NCBI GenBank assembly: GCA_013822735.1
Contig: PNKZ01000011.1
Span: 62,001 to 126,000, forward strand
Length of the DNA stretch: 64,000 nt
Direction: 5' to 3'
Source of the DNA: Pirellula sp.
Lineage (GTDB): Bacteria > Planctomycetota > Planctomycetia > Pirellulales > PNKZ01
The position numbers and the translations under genes were made by a program. Position 1 is the stretch's first letter. Each line of letters begins with the position of its first letter. Shown piece after piece: positions 26,801 through 41,800 of this stretch. The notes under the pieces were generated by a model. It ran no database searches, was not told the origin of the DNA, and saw only the letters and a list, made by a program, of their open reading frames with translations.

Positions 26801-29800
26801 ACCGTGCAAGGCCCGGTTGCTGCAGTCACCGGAACGGATGGCACTCCGACCAGCGCCGGCACATCGCTAACGATTAATTCCAACGCTCTCTTCGTCGGCG
26901 GCAATTTTACCGCGAGCGGTCCGACGTTGCTCAATGCGACACAGAACGTCGTCGTCGAGGGAGGGCTGACCGGATCCGGTTCGATCGACAAGTGGGGTGC
27001 GGGCACTCTCGCATTGCTTGGAAGTTCTACGACCTACTCCGGAAACATTCGGGTTTACCAAGGCGCACTGCAAGTGCAGGACGGTCGCACAACAGTTGGG
27101 ACGCCGCAACTTGGCACAGGCATGATCGACGTGATGCCGGGAGCCATTCTGCGAATCACCTCCCCTTTGGGACTGTCCGAACCCGGCGCAGCGGCGGATG
27201 GCAATCAGGCGTCCATTACGTTCACGGCGGTTGATCCAGTTTTCCAAACGGTTGGAATCGCTTCCATTACGCTGCCCGCCAGCGCGCAGGGAAAGTACTA
27301 CCACTCTACACCTAAAGTCACGATAACCGGCTTCGGTTCGACACCTGCTGAGGCAGTCGCCGACCTTGACCCTGCCACAGGTGCAATTATCGGATTTCAT
27401 ATTACGAATCCGGGCTCATATGACGCTTCGGGAGGCACGCCCGTCATTTCGATCGGTATTGAAACGCCGGGAACGTCGTTCGCTCCTGAAGGGAGCCAGT
27501 TGGCCATCCACAGCGATCGTGCGGGCCTCGGCGTGTTGAGTCTTATGTTCGGCGGCGGCGGCGCTACAATACCTCAGAATGCTCAGTTCTACGCGCACAA
27601 TGGTCTCTACGGCGGCGTAGTCGCCATCGACACGGTCGGATTTACCGCGAGTTTGAACCTCAACTCCGCGGCGATCCATAGCGAAGGCACCGGTGAAAAT
27701 CCCGCTATCTTTCTCGGCTCGACGTTGGGAGGAACGTTTCAAGGCTTCACGATCGATCCGATCGGTTCGGGGAGCCCGACTTCCGGCAATTACTACCTGG
27801 GCGGCGGCGGCGGATTGCTCAATATCAATACCTCGGCGCTTTACGGCGGAGGAAACGCGGGCGACGGCGGGTCGCTCGTTTATATCGGCGCAAACAGCAA
27901 TCTCAACGTCTTTGAGAGCCTCAATATGGCTCTTGGCGGCGGCAACATCGCCCTCAACAACGTTCAATTTCACGGTAACACTAGCATTCAAGGAGGCGGA
28001 ACGCTCACCCTCGGAATTCAAGGAGCTCTTGATTCGACGAAGTTTCAAGGTTTGCTGGGCGGATTGAATTTCAACGGCAATACGCATCCGATCTTTGCCG
28101 CGAGCAACTCGGCAATTGGTCTCGCGCTGTTGCAGCCCAGCACCTTGTTGGGGAGGGCAACCCTAAATTCGCCGCTTAATATCAAGAACGACATCTACTT
28201 CTCCGGCGATTTGGGGGTCAATACCAACAACGCCAATGACGTCATCTTCTCAGGCAACGTTTATCTCGGCACGAATCTGCAAGGCGGCTTACAAAACGGG
28301 ACCTCGCGATTTTTCAATATTGGCAATACCGGCGGCAGCGCCGGTCGCGTGTATTTCACCGGCAGTATCATGGATTCGAGATCCGACCAAGCTGGGCACG
28401 ACAATCAGCTCATCAAGCAGGGTGTCGGCGTCATGCATATGTCGGGGACCAACACCTATACGGGAAATACTCATATTCTCGCCGGCTTCATTGCCCTCAC
28501 GCACGACAACGACATTCCGAGCATCTCGACGGGGCAAGCCGTGTTCATGCAAGGGGGCGGTCTCGGCGTTTGGGAAGCGGCTCCTGCCGGCGGCACCCAT
28601 TCGACGCCATACGCCGATCGCAGTCTTTCCAACACCGTGATCATTTATCCGCAAGGCGCCGGCCCTTATGGAATCGCCAACACGCTGAACGGCTTCGGAA
28701 TTTTCGATGTCGGACAGGGCATCAAGTTTTCGCAGGTCGACGGCTCGATTAGCGGCGGAGGCACATTGCAAAAGCAAGGTCTCGGCACGCTTGTGCTGGG
28801 GGCCAATACGATCGGCGACCAGTACACGATTGCGAACGCCGTGACCGGCATGAACGTCCTCGGAGGCGTGCTGCAGTTCAATACACTCTCGGCCAGCGGC
28901 GACCAAACTCAACCGAGCGCTCAGCAGATGACCGCGGCGGGTACCACGGCCAACAATTCTCTGAACGTTACGGCAATGGCGACGACCGCGGGCCTTGCTC
29001 CGGGCATGCCCGTAAACGGTACGAACATTGCGCCGGGAACGAAAATCGCGGCGGTCACCGGCACGACAACCTTGACGCTTAGCGCTAACGCGAGTGGAAA
29101 TGCAGCGACGCTGCGCTTCGGCGGACTCGCCAATATGACGTTTCAGATTCCGAGCATTGTCACGAATGTCACTGGGGGCACGGCCGATCTTGTGACCGTG
29201 AGCGGTGGAAGCGACACCTCTGCGCTATCGATCGGCCTGCCGGTGAGCGGTACGGGTATTCCGGGGGGCGCCACGATTACTCAGATACTTAGCGCAACGC
29301 AATTCAGGATTTCGGCGAATGCCACGGTTGCCAACACCACGACAGGAACGTTCACCGCGACGGCTCTCAACGGTTCGATGTCGTTGACTTCCCCGAACGT
29401 GATCAGCCTCGGTAATATCGCGGCGCTCACCGCCAACGCACTCACCGCGGGCATGCCCATTTCAGGAGGAGCGATTCCCGCGGGCACTGTGATTCTCGGC
29501 GTCGATGCGAATGGAAACATTACGATTTCCAACAACATCACGGCAAATCAAACGAACGTGCCGCTCAATATCAACGGCATCGCCGCCAACATCGGCAACG
29601 GCGGCACATACCGTTACAACTACTCGAACACCGTTGCTTCCGCCTATTCGCGAAATACGCAAGTCAGCGGTCCTCTCGGCTTGGGAATCGACGTCACTTC
29701 CGGCAACACGTTCTTCTACGGCGGCAGCTTGCTCGCGAACGATCCCAATCCGTCGTACATGTTTCGCAAGACGGGCACGGGCACGCTGGTGACGTTGGGC

Positions 29801-32800
29801 ACGAATACGGCTTCGGCAATCGAGGTCGACGCCGGCACCTGGAAGTTCGCCGGCGCTCATCAAGGTTGGTGGGACAATGCGGCCGTCACGCTGGCGGGTG
29901 GAAAAATCCTCTTGGATGGTTCGGGCGTTGCCGGCTTCTCCACTAAGACTGCCTCGTCAATCTCGTTTAACGGCGGTGGGAGCATCGCCTGGACTGGAGA
30001 CAAAACCGTAAATGTCAACACAACCGGGCTCGTGCGGACGGCACAGGGTACGCTTATCTTGCAACTGAGCGAAACTGCGGGCGTGTTAGGCGTCTCAAAC
30101 AAATTGGTTGCCGGCAGCACGAATTTCAGCGGTGGTAACGTTACGCGCCCGGATAGCTTGAGCAGCGCCGGCATCTATTCGCCGTTCATCCTGCAGCAAG
30201 ATGCTCTCGGTGTGGGCGACTTCGTCACGGACGACGGAGCAAACGGGTTCAAGGAGTATTCCGGAAGCTACTTGACGGACATCAACGGCGTTTCCGGGCC
30301 TCTGGTCGTAGGCAATTTTTCGAGCAATATGTCGATTATCGGCGACGCGACAAGATCGCTGTTTGCATTTAAAACCACGGCCAGCATTTCGGGCGGCCAG
30401 ATCACGATCAGCAGCTTGGCGAACACGAACGGTAAGTCCGAAGTCGGCGGCATCCTCATTAACGGGAGCGCCGTGACGATTAGTTCCAATCTCTATTTCG
30501 ACAGTAGTCCTCCCGGAGTTGCCGCCACGAGCGCGAATCCCGCGGCTTCCGGGGAAGCTTTGATTTACGTTGCTCCGGGAAAAGATGGAACGTTGACGGG
30601 AAACGTGTTTGCCCGCGGCTTGACCAAGTTTGGCGACGGCACGTTGGTATTGAGCGGCACGAATCAGATTCTCGGAAATCTGACCGTTCAAGGCGGAACG
30701 CTCCAACTCGGCGCCTCCGGAAGCGGCGCAAATCGCGTTGCGCTTGCTACTCCTCAGACCTTTGCAACGCCGTTGGCGGTCAACGCCGGCGGAGTACTGG
30801 ATCTCAACGGCGTCTCGTATACCTTCGATAGTTTGGGAACAACGGGCGGCGCCGCCGGCGGCATCATTTCGAATTCCGCCACGGAACTGGGGCGTTTGAT
30901 CATCAACGGTTTCGGCAACCCGACGATCAACACGGTTCGGTCCGGCACGACGAACAGCACCACGACTGTAACCGGGCTTTCCACCTCCGACCTGTTCGTC
31001 GGCCAATCCGTTTCCGGAACCGGGATCGCTGCGGGTACCTTCATCACCGGCATTACTTCCGTAGTTTCGGGAACGAGCGTTATCAATGCGATTACTTTAA
31101 GTGCCGCCGCGACAGCTTCGGGCACCCCGGTGCTGACTTTTGGCTCGATTTATGAAGGGCGCATTACCGGGAATGTGCGTTTGGTGAAGGCCGGTCTCGG
31201 AACGATGACGTTAGGCAGTTACAACACGACCAACCCGGACGCGGGCAGCAATAGCTTTACCGGCGGCACGGAACTCCAAAGCGGCATTCTTACGATTCTC
31301 AACCCGCTTAATCTCGGGGGCGCCGATACGCCCGCGGGAGCGTCGACAAATCCGGGGAAGTTGGAACTCCTCGGCGGAACGTTGCGCGTCCGGATCAACG
31401 GCGGTAACAACAGCGGTCAGATCATCATCGGAAATCAGAACACCGCCGGCATTAACGTCGATTTGAACGCCAACTCAACAATCGACATCGGCAATGCCGG
31501 ATCAAACACCGGCAACGCGATTCAGATCGGCGACCTTCGCCTGGCTGGCGCGACGCTTTCCCTCACCGCCGCCAACAACTACTACCTGAAAGTCGCAGGT
31601 ACGACCACGATCGGCGACAAGTCGGCCAATGCTTGGACGGATCTAGTATTCAACACCAACGGACCCGGCGGCGCGATGGAATTCGCCGGCCGTTTGGTCG
31701 GCGACGGTTTGATCTACAAGCGAGACAACGGCACCGGGATCATGCGCACGCTGGTGATATCGGGAACGAACAACGGTGCGTTCGGCGGTGATAACGGCTT
31801 TCGCGGCAACATTCTCATTGCCGGCGGTGCCGTGCAAATCACCGGCAACTCCGGTGCGCCGATCGGAACCGGAACAGTCACAGTACTTCCGGGCGGTCAA
31901 CTGCGCATCGCCGGCAACAGCAGTTTGGGCCCGTCCGGTACGATGCGAATTGGTAGCCAAGTAAATTCGTGGGCGGGCGTCGGGCTCGACGGCGGCTTCA
32001 ATCCAACCTTCTTGAACAACAACTCATCGTTTGCGAGCAAGTACGGGACGCTGCTGCAAATTACAACGCCCTTTTACAATCAGATTCTCGACATGTCGAC
32101 GATCGGCGACGGCCGAGCTTTCCTTGCCGCAGGTCTCAATTTTGAAGCAGGAATCAATCCGACGCCGGGCAGTGATCCCAATGATTTTGTCCATGTACAA
32201 GGTGATCCCGGTATCCGCCCCGGCAAAGCCGACGACTTTGTTGCCGGTCAGCGCGTCTATCGCTTGACGGGCGGGACGAACGGAAACTTGGCGCTGGTCG
32301 GCGTCGACAATACCTTGCAGAACGTGTCCGGTTCGACGTTCCTGCAAATAGGTCCGATTGCCAATAATTTTCTGGCCGTCGGGTCCGTCGTTCAGGGCAC
32401 GGGCAACAGTGTGATCTTCCGTCAAGCCAACAGCTTCACAGGAGGGACGCAGATTGTTCGCGGCCTTAACGTAACTTTGGATGTCGGAGCCAATAGCACG
32501 GCCGATTTCACCAACTCGGCGTTGGGTTCCGGCTACAGATACGCTTCGGCCGGTGTCAGCGGTACGACCGTGACATTGCCCTCGGCCAATTCCGCCCTTT
32601 TCGTTGGTGCGTATGTCAGCGGCACAGGATTCGCGCCGGGCACTTATGTCAAAGCGATCAACGGCACGAACATCACACTGAGCAGTCCCTATACCGGTCC
32701 CGGAGCGACCGCCGATGTGACGATCGGCGGATCCGTCGAGGTGTACGGATCGCTGACTTTGGGTACCGGAAGCGGCACCGGTTACGGGGGAGTCGCATCA

Positions 32801-35800
32801 CTCGTCAATTCGGTGACGGGTAGAAACTACAACGAGATCGTCCTGCGACCCGGCGGACAAATCATAATTAACGACGTTGCGGGCGAAGTTCCCGGCGGGC
32901 AAGGCCGCTGGGCTGATGCCGCTCCTCTAAATCTCAACGGCGGTACGTTCGTCTTCCAGCAGGTTGCGGCTGCGGCCGTCACAAACGGCTCGCAGAGCGT
33001 CGTGTCGTACGAGAAGGTCGGAGCGTTGACCTTGAGCAAAGGAGGCGCCTTGCGCGTTGTGCGCACCGCGGGAGCCGGCCAAGCGATCCTTGAATTCGCT
33101 AGTGTTCAGCGAGCCGACGGAAACAACGGCACGAGTGCTCTCGATCGCGGCACGCTGATGATTACAAACTCGGCGGCGATCACAGGAACAGGTGCCGCCG
33201 CCACGAGCGTCCTCGGTATTATCAGTACCGCAAGTACGCTCTCTCCCACCAACTACGACCGACTGGTAATCAGCGGCGGCATTGGGTCGCTCGGCGGACT
33301 TAGCGGAAACACGTCGAGTTCTAGCCCCGTTACGAACAACGGAATCGCGCCAGTATGGATCGTCGACGCCACGTCAAACACCTACGTCACGTATAATCCG
33401 GCGAACTCGACGCTAGACGGCGATACCGGTTTTCAATCGATCGTCAGTACGACGAGCCCGGGCCTGGGGCAAGTCGGATATGCCAAGGTGCTTGCTGCGG
33501 GAACGTTGAGTGATTCGTCGACCGCCTCAGGTGACGTCGTCGACATAACCGGCGTGCAGTCGTGGACCGGCTCCGGTATCAATCTCTACGCGATGCGAGT
33601 CGCCGCAAGTATAACGGGAAATGCCGGAACAAAGATCACGTTTGCCGGCGGCGATTCGCGGTATGGCGGAATACTGTTCAACGCCGGAACTCCCGTCGTC
33701 GGCGGAGGCGCCAATACCAACGCTCCTAACAATCAAACAACGCTGGATTTCCAAGATCGTGAAGCAGTTGTTTACGTCGCAAGCAACATCACGGCGACGA
33801 TCAATTCGCAGATCACGCAAACTGCCGGCGGTCTTACCAAGTTTGGCGCCGGAGCACTTGTGTTGGCCGGAAGTAATTCGATCTTGGGCAATGTCGTCGT
33901 CAACGGCGGCACGCTGCAACTCAATAATCCCTACTCCGGAAACGGCGCTGCGAGCATTCGCGACACGGTGAACGGCCAAACGATCGTATTGAACGGTAAC
34001 GGAGCCGGAACGGGGGCGGGGCAAGCCGGTACCACGACGTTGATCATCGACAGTCTATTGGCAAATAACCAAGCCGATCGCGACTCATTGTTTAGCACTT
34101 CGGTCCTGCGCGTTTCGCGCACGATGAATAGCGCCGTCATCGCACAAGGCGATGCGGTGATTACGAACGCCAATCAGGCCGTTATGCAAAACGTCTCATC
34201 GCTCACGTTTGCCGACCTCGGAGTCCGTAGCCCCGTGTTCGTCAATTTCTCCCAAGCGGGGATCGCCGTTAAGAACACGACGACGTTGGGCGCCAACAGT
34301 AACGCCGTCAATGTGTCGTTTGGTACGAACCTGGGCATGGTCATGTTCGACGGCAAGGTGACCGGCGGTGCCGACGGGCGCTTGATCAAGACCGGCAACG
34401 GTATGCTTTTCCTCAATAATGGTACCAGCGATTTTGGAACGAGCGGTAAGGTCGGATTGGAGGTTTGGGGCAACGTACAGAACACTGCGACTAGTATCGT
34501 CGGCACGACGGCTCGTTCCGGTACGCCGTTCGGCGTGAGCGACATCAATTTGCTGCCGGGTTCGATGATCCGCTTGGCCGACGCGAGCAATATTTCGGCA
34601 CAGCGAGTTGTCGCTAATAGCGATCTCCTCGGTTTGGCAGGAGTTTCCTTCGGCTATCACAACTACAACGTCGGCAACATCGCGGGGCTTCGTCAAAGCG
34701 ACATTCTCGCCTTGCTCACTGCCGGAGCCGCCCAGGCCGGCAAGGTTCAATTCAGTTCGTCCGGCAGCTATCTCGGTGTCATCTCTCTCGACAACGGTTG
34801 GCAGTACGGCGCCTTAGATCTCCATCAAATGGAAACGTCGGCGGCGCTTGGCAACGGGAAGATTTGGCTCGGCGCATCGACGGGCTCCGGTTCGTCGCTC
34901 GGCGGTCAGGTCTACTTTGCACCCACCCTTACGCCGGCTTGGATCAACAACGCCGATCAAAGCGTCGGCGCCATTTATCGTCTCGGCGGCGGCGGAAATC
35001 AGGGGACGCTCATTCTGGGCTTCAACGCGTTCGAGAACGTGCTGAAGGATTACGGCGGCGCTAAGAGCAATGTCAGCGTGGGCGCCAACGATTTCGGCTT
35101 CAACGCGGTCTCTTACGTCAACGGCAACTTTTCCTTGACCTTGCGCACCCGAAATAGTTTTTCGGGCGACATCACGGCCCAGCGAGATTCGACTCTTAAC
35201 ATTGAGAACAGTTTTGCGTTGGGCGTTGGAAAGTTGGTCGTCAACGAAGTTTCCGACGTCACTAACCCGACCAATCCCGGCGGTTTGTTGCAAACCAGCG
35301 GCGGCATTAACATCGCGATCAATAACAACGTCGATGTATTGGGCGACCTACGCTTTAACGGTAGCAACGATTTCGTCATCCGTGGCAACGTCAATCTCGC
35401 TCCTGCCGGTGATGGTGGTACTCGCGTACTGCAAGTCGGCACGGGCGGCGCCGGTATCATGAGTATTCTCGGCGTCGTCAGTGGAGAACGCAGCAATCTG
35501 GTGAAGAGCGGGTCCGGTACGCTCGTACTCGGCGGTCAAAATACCTATTCGGGCACTACGCAGCTTGCGGGAACGGGCGGTAACCTCCTCGTCAGCCGAA
35601 GCGTGGTCGCCAACCAAGCCGGCCCCTTGGGGAAGAGCGATAGCCCCATCCTTATCACGGCCGGCGCCGCCGTAAATGCGATCGGGCTTGGCCTGAGCGG
35701 GCAGGTGACGTTTGGTCGCGACGTCACGATTCAACTTCCCGCCGGAAATCTTGGTGTTAGCATCTTTGGCAACACGAACTACACGTCGCGCTTCACCGGC

Positions 35801-38800
35801 GGTATTGCGGTCGCCGCGCCAATAACGGGCCTCAGCGAACTAGCGATCCAAGCAGTGACAAACGGGCGATTTGAAATGTTGGGCACGATCACCAGCAGCG
35901 GTTCCGCCATGCAGGTTCGCATCGGCGATACGGGGACCGCGCGCAACGGCGTCGTCTACTTCGGCTCCGGCCCCAACGGAACGTCGCTCAACAACTACCT
36001 AGGCAACACGATTCTCGACAACGCCCATATCATCGTCGGGACCGATTCACAATTCGCCGGCACCGGTGCCGGAATCGCCATTACGTCCAGTCCGTTCGGT
36101 GTGGGCAGTATTCAGTTTGCATCGTCGACCAACGGCACCGCGATTGGCGCCGACGGCGTCGATCGTGTGATCCCCAATGCGCTCGCCACTGCGGCCGTTG
36201 CCGGGAATACCACCATGATTTTTGAAGGACGCGGCAATCTGACGTTCTTGAGCACCGGAACAATCGTCAACAGTGTACCTACCGTCACACCTTGGAACAT
36301 CAACAGCGACGGCACGCTCCGTAACCGCAACTTCACGGTGACCAACACGCAGGGCGTTGCTCGTTTCGATACGAACATCACTGCCACGGGACTCAACGGC
36401 GTGAATCTGCTCAAGCAAGGGCTCGGCGTGCTTACGATCAACGGCGCAGTGACGACGGCCAATCTCAACACGGGTGACGGCAACTACGGCACCGGTTGGT
36501 TCGTCGATGCGGGCGTCTTGAGCGTCGCGTCCGACGCCGCGCTCGGCTTTAGCGGGACGACATTAATCGCTGCGGGCCAGCACGACGCCGGCGCTCCGGC
36601 CGATATTCGTATGCGGTCGACCAACGGAACGACGTTCGGAGGCACGCTCTTTGTGAACGGTACGTTCGCATCGTCGCGAAAAATCATTATGGCGACAAAC
36701 GGCGGCTCAGGTTCAACAAACGGCGTTCTTGCGGGAATCGAAGTCTCGACTGGAAACACGCTGACGCTGAATACCTCCCCTGCTCTCCAGTCAGGCTCCG
36801 TGAGCAGCGCAACGCTCGTCAAATCCGGTGCCGGTACGCTCGTGCTCAACGGCTCGACTGCGGCCACGCTCACCGGACTGACAATCGGCAGCGTTAACGG
36901 AGGCGGCGGTGTCGTGAGCACCAACGTCCTTTCCGGGGCGCCGCTCGTAGACTCTTCAACAGGTCGAGTTACGATTGGTGGCGGAACGCTGCAGCTTAAC
37001 AATATTTCAGGCGGCTCCGCTCAGAATATCGTCATTCCACGTCTTGCGTATAGCGCAGGTTCGATCCTCCAGCTTTCCGGAGGCTCGTTTGGTACGACCC
37101 TCTCGGTAAACGGCGGATCCACGGCTTTTCAGCGTCAGACTGCGGGCATGATGACGATCGTGTCGTCGTCGCTCGGTGGGCAGGAAAAGTTCCTCGTGAG
37201 CGCCTCGGTCGCGCCGGCTAACGATGTCGGCGGTAATATTCTGGCGATCCCGTCAATCGTCACGAGGACCGCTGCGAATCAAGACTTGAACTTCGTCAAA
37301 TACGACGGCACCGGTTTCGTCGCGCACACGATGACGTCCGCGAACAACTTCGCGGGCATGGATGCAACAAAGGTTGCCGACATTTCATCAGGCGGTTCGA
37401 CGACGGGCCCTGCCGTGGCGACGACGGCATATGCCTTGCGAACGAGTCAAAGCATTGCTTCCGGCGGCGGTACGCTGACGCTCGCTTCCGGAGGCCTTAT
37501 TCTCAACGGCTCGTCCGGCGTGAACGTAGGTATGCGGTTGCAATTCGGCGTCACGACGGTCGCCACGGATCCGTTCAAGGAAGCGCTCGTCTTCGTGCGT
37601 GGTGGTCAGTCGAGCTACTCCGAACTCTCCGGCGGCTTCTCCGCGCTCAATTTCACCAAGGCCGGCGCCGGAATCTTACTCATCTCCGGCACGAATAGCG
37701 CCATGGCCCCGTTGTCCGACGCCGGCCGTGCCGTAACGATCGCTTCCAATGTTGTAACCGGCGATACGCGGGATCTGACGATCGGCATGCTCGTCACGGG
37801 CGGCGGTTTCGGCGCCAATACGGTCATCACCGATATCCTGAGTGTGGGTAGCGCGGGTAGTTTCACGACGAGTTCCAGCTCCACGAGCACGAGCGGAAGC
37901 ATCACCATCTCGGGCCTTCGACGCGTCACGATTCAAGAAGGAACTCTCAGGTTTGCCAACCAAGCGGCAGTTCCCTCCACGACCAACGGAGTGTCGACGG
38001 TGGTGGTTGCAGTTAACGACGCCGGCGTATTCGACCTTTACGGGCAGAACCTCGCGATCGGTGGTTTGTCCGGAACCGGAAACATTACCAATTCTCAATC
38101 GTCGACGACTGCGGCACTTTCGGTCAACCTTGATCAGAGCCAGCTGTTGACCTTCAACGGCTCCATTAGCGGAAACCTCCAACTCATCAAGACCGGAATC
38201 GGTACGCTAACGCTCAGCTCTCCCGTAAACTCGAACGGCTCGACGTTCGCCAATACCTATTCGGGAGGAACGTTCGTCGATGCCGGCCAGATTATCGGGG
38301 CACACGTCTTTGCTCCGTCCGCTCTCGGCACTCTGGCCGTTCGAACCGTCGGCGCTTTGGGGACCGGGCTCGTAACGTTGCGCGGCGGTGCGCTTGATCT
38401 TTCGATGACAGGCACCGGCAGTACCGGCTACACGGCGAATGAGTTTATCGACGGGTTCTCGGTCGTCCAAGTGGGGCCGAACTCCGGGCTCAACATTCTG
38501 GTGAACGCCACGAATAACTTCGGCTCCACAAACACCACCAGCGCTCTTTCGTATAGCCTTGGTTCGCCGACTGCTTGGAGCAAAATCAATAATCTCACCC
38601 TGGCGGGATCGTCCCTCACTTGGCTCGGTTCGGCGACGGCGAACGTGGCCAACGTTCTTATTGCCGGTAAGTTCGACGTCACCTCCGCCTCGACGCGCGT
38701 ATTCCTCAACACGGCAGGCAACGGCGCCATTACCGGGCAAATCAGTGCCGCCGGTAAGACGCTAGTAAAGGCCGGCGCCGGAACCCTTTTCCTAACGAAC

Positions 38801-41800
38801 ACGAGCACCACCGCCCCGAACACGGTCGGCAGTTGGGAAGTCTACGCCGGTGCACTTGAATTGCGCCAGTCCGACGGCGGTTCGAGTCCGTTGGGGGGCA
38901 ATTCCGCAATTCTCTTGAACGGTGCGACGTTCAACGTCCGCTTGGAAGGCGACAATACCAATACGATGCAGATGTTGCGAACATTTGCTGCGAACACGCT
39001 CATCGTCGGTTCCCCCGTGGGTATCGGACAAGCGCCCGACATCAACGGCGACAACGGCTATATCGGTATCGGTGGAGCCACGCTGAGCACCGATCGGCTT
39101 GGCGGCGGAGCAAACAAGACCGTCGTAATGCAGGACTTGAGATTTGGCGGCCCCTTGGGATCGGCCTTGCTCACGTACAACGCCGGCAACAACTACTCTG
39201 TACAGTTCACAAAGCTGTTGATGGACGGTCGCGACGCGTACGTCACCATCAACAACACGCCGCTCACGATTGCCGGAGCGATTACTAATTCTACCTCGAG
39301 CCTCGCCTCGGGTACGCTCGTTAAGCAAGGCGGCAATTCGCTCTTTATCAACGGCGACAACTCGACGACTTTCCTTGGCGGCACGACGATCATCGGTGGA
39401 ACCGTCTTCTTCGGCAAATTCGAAGGGGTCGTCACCTCGTTGAGCGATTCGCCAAGTTCGATCGACGAAACTCCGCTCGACTCAAGTGATGACTTGCGCG
39501 CCAACTCGAATCTCGGCAAGGGAAACATCCTTGTGAATCCCGGGGCCGCCATTCAGTTCAATGGCACGTCCAACGTCGCGTCCGGCGCCGGAATCGTCGA
39601 TGTCCGAAGTAATCTGATGGGCAACTACGGCATTTTCCGAGTCGCCGCCAATGCGCCGCTGTCGGCGTTCAACTTGCGATTGGGCGGAGTCGGCGGTCCG
39701 CAAAACGGCGAGTATTTCGGCCTGGCAAACGGCGCCGGATTCAACGGCGTCGGTAAGAACAACGGCGGGGCGATCATCGCGATTAACACCGTTTACACGC
39801 AGACGATCAATCTGGCGCGTATCGGCGACGGCACCGCGTACCTCGGATCTACGACGAACGGCGTCGGTCTGCACGGCAGTTACAACGCCGCCTCGCTCGG
39901 CGCCGGCGCCGGAAATCTCTATCGACTGGGGGCAGGCAGCGCCACCCTCTACGTCGGCAGCGACATGGCCAATACCAATATTCTCTCCGGAACGGCGGGC
40001 CTGATCGTCGGCATGCCGAACAGCGGCCTCAACGTCGATACGATCAACGGCGGAAACGGCCGCGGTACCGTCGTGTTGCTAACCGCCAACAATTACACCG
40101 GCGCGACGACGGTCAATCGGGGCAGCACATTGGAGTTCCGCGGGGCGATGGCGACTTCGTCGTTCGCCAGTTGGGGCACGCTGACGGCGGCCGGGTTGGG
40201 CGGCACGTTCCTGAATACGGCGACGGGGAATACGAATCGCGTCGCAGTCACGTTGCGTCCGTCCTCGGAACTTCGCTTCGACAACGCATCAGGTCTGCTT
40301 CCCGACAACGCGGCAAACGCCCAAGGGCGTTGGGCCGACAACGCTGCGATTTCATTGGATACGTCCATCCTGCGTTTGATCGGCAATCGCGACGTCGAAG
40401 TCACGGAAACCGTCGGTGATGTCACCGTGCGCGGCGGGTCGCAAGTGATCGCCCAGCGCGACTATACCAGCCGAAAGGTTGCGCTGGTCCTGGGCGGCGG
40501 CACCGGGGCCGATCTTTCTCGCGCGACGAACGTCACCATCAACGGTTTAACGATCGCCGGCAACAACGGCATTCTCCAAATCAACCCGAATACGTCGGCG
40601 CAGCTCGGTAGCGACGAGCGTGTAATGCTGTACAGCAATCTGACTACCCTCGACCCCCTCCTTAGCCCGAACGGCATTGCCGCTCTCGGCGGCGTGACCA
40701 ACGGCATGCTCGCCCCTTGGATCGTCAACGGAACCGAAGCGCAATTCCTGACTTATACCGTCGAAAACGGCTTCATCAACGCCGGCTTCAACGCGACACG
40801 TAGTGGGTCGCTTGCCACCATCTCCGCCGTAACCGAACGCACGTTTATCAATGCCGCGGCCTCGATGGTCGCCGGATCGGGAAGTATCGCGCTCGACACT
40901 TATGCCCTCCGCGCCGATGCCAACATCACGCTCAGCGGAACGCCCGTTGCCGCCGATCGCATTCGCATTCGCAGCGGCGGCTTGCTGACCAACGGCGCCG
41001 CCACCATCGCAACGGGCATCGAAGTCGGCCCGGGAAGCGGCACTACCGAGTTCGATATTTTCAACAACAACAACCTCGTAATCGGCACTATCGGCTCGAT
41101 GGCGACCTCTCCGATTACCGGTCAGATCACCAACGCCTCGAATATCGTCAAGCAGGGAGCAGGTACGCTCTTCCTGGATGCGGCGCAGTTCGGCTTCAGC
41201 GGCAATTACATTATCAATCAAGGTGCGATGACGATTCGCAATAAAGTCGTTGCCACGGGCTCGACGCCTTCGATCAATCTCGGCGGTACGGCCACCACTG
41301 CACAGATGAATGCGGGTACCGGCGGCGTCGTGGTAATTAACAGTTTCAACAGCAGTTTGAATTTGGTGTCCGATGTCGGCGGCACCGTCGCCTCGACGTT
41401 CACGAGCACCGCCGGCGTTTCGGACATCATCGTCACGAGCACTTCGGGACTGATTGTCGGCCAACCCATCTCGGGCAATGGAATTCCCGCCGGTGCGTAT
41501 ATCGGTGCCATCAACACGACGACGCTTACCGTCGGGCTCGTGGACGTCAACGGAGTGAGTCTGAACGCGACAGTGACGCAAACTCCGGCAACCGGCAACA
41601 ATTTCGCAGCGAACGTCGGCGCGATGGTCAGCCTGACGAATGTGACGACGACTTCCGGCGCCACGAACGTTACCGTCGACAGCACGGCGGGGCTTCTCCC
41701 CGGCATGGCTCTGTACGGCTTCGGCGTCAACGGCCTGACCGTAGCGCAGATCACGAGCCCGACGACGTTTCTGTTGAGCGGGAATCCTACCGCTGCGGGT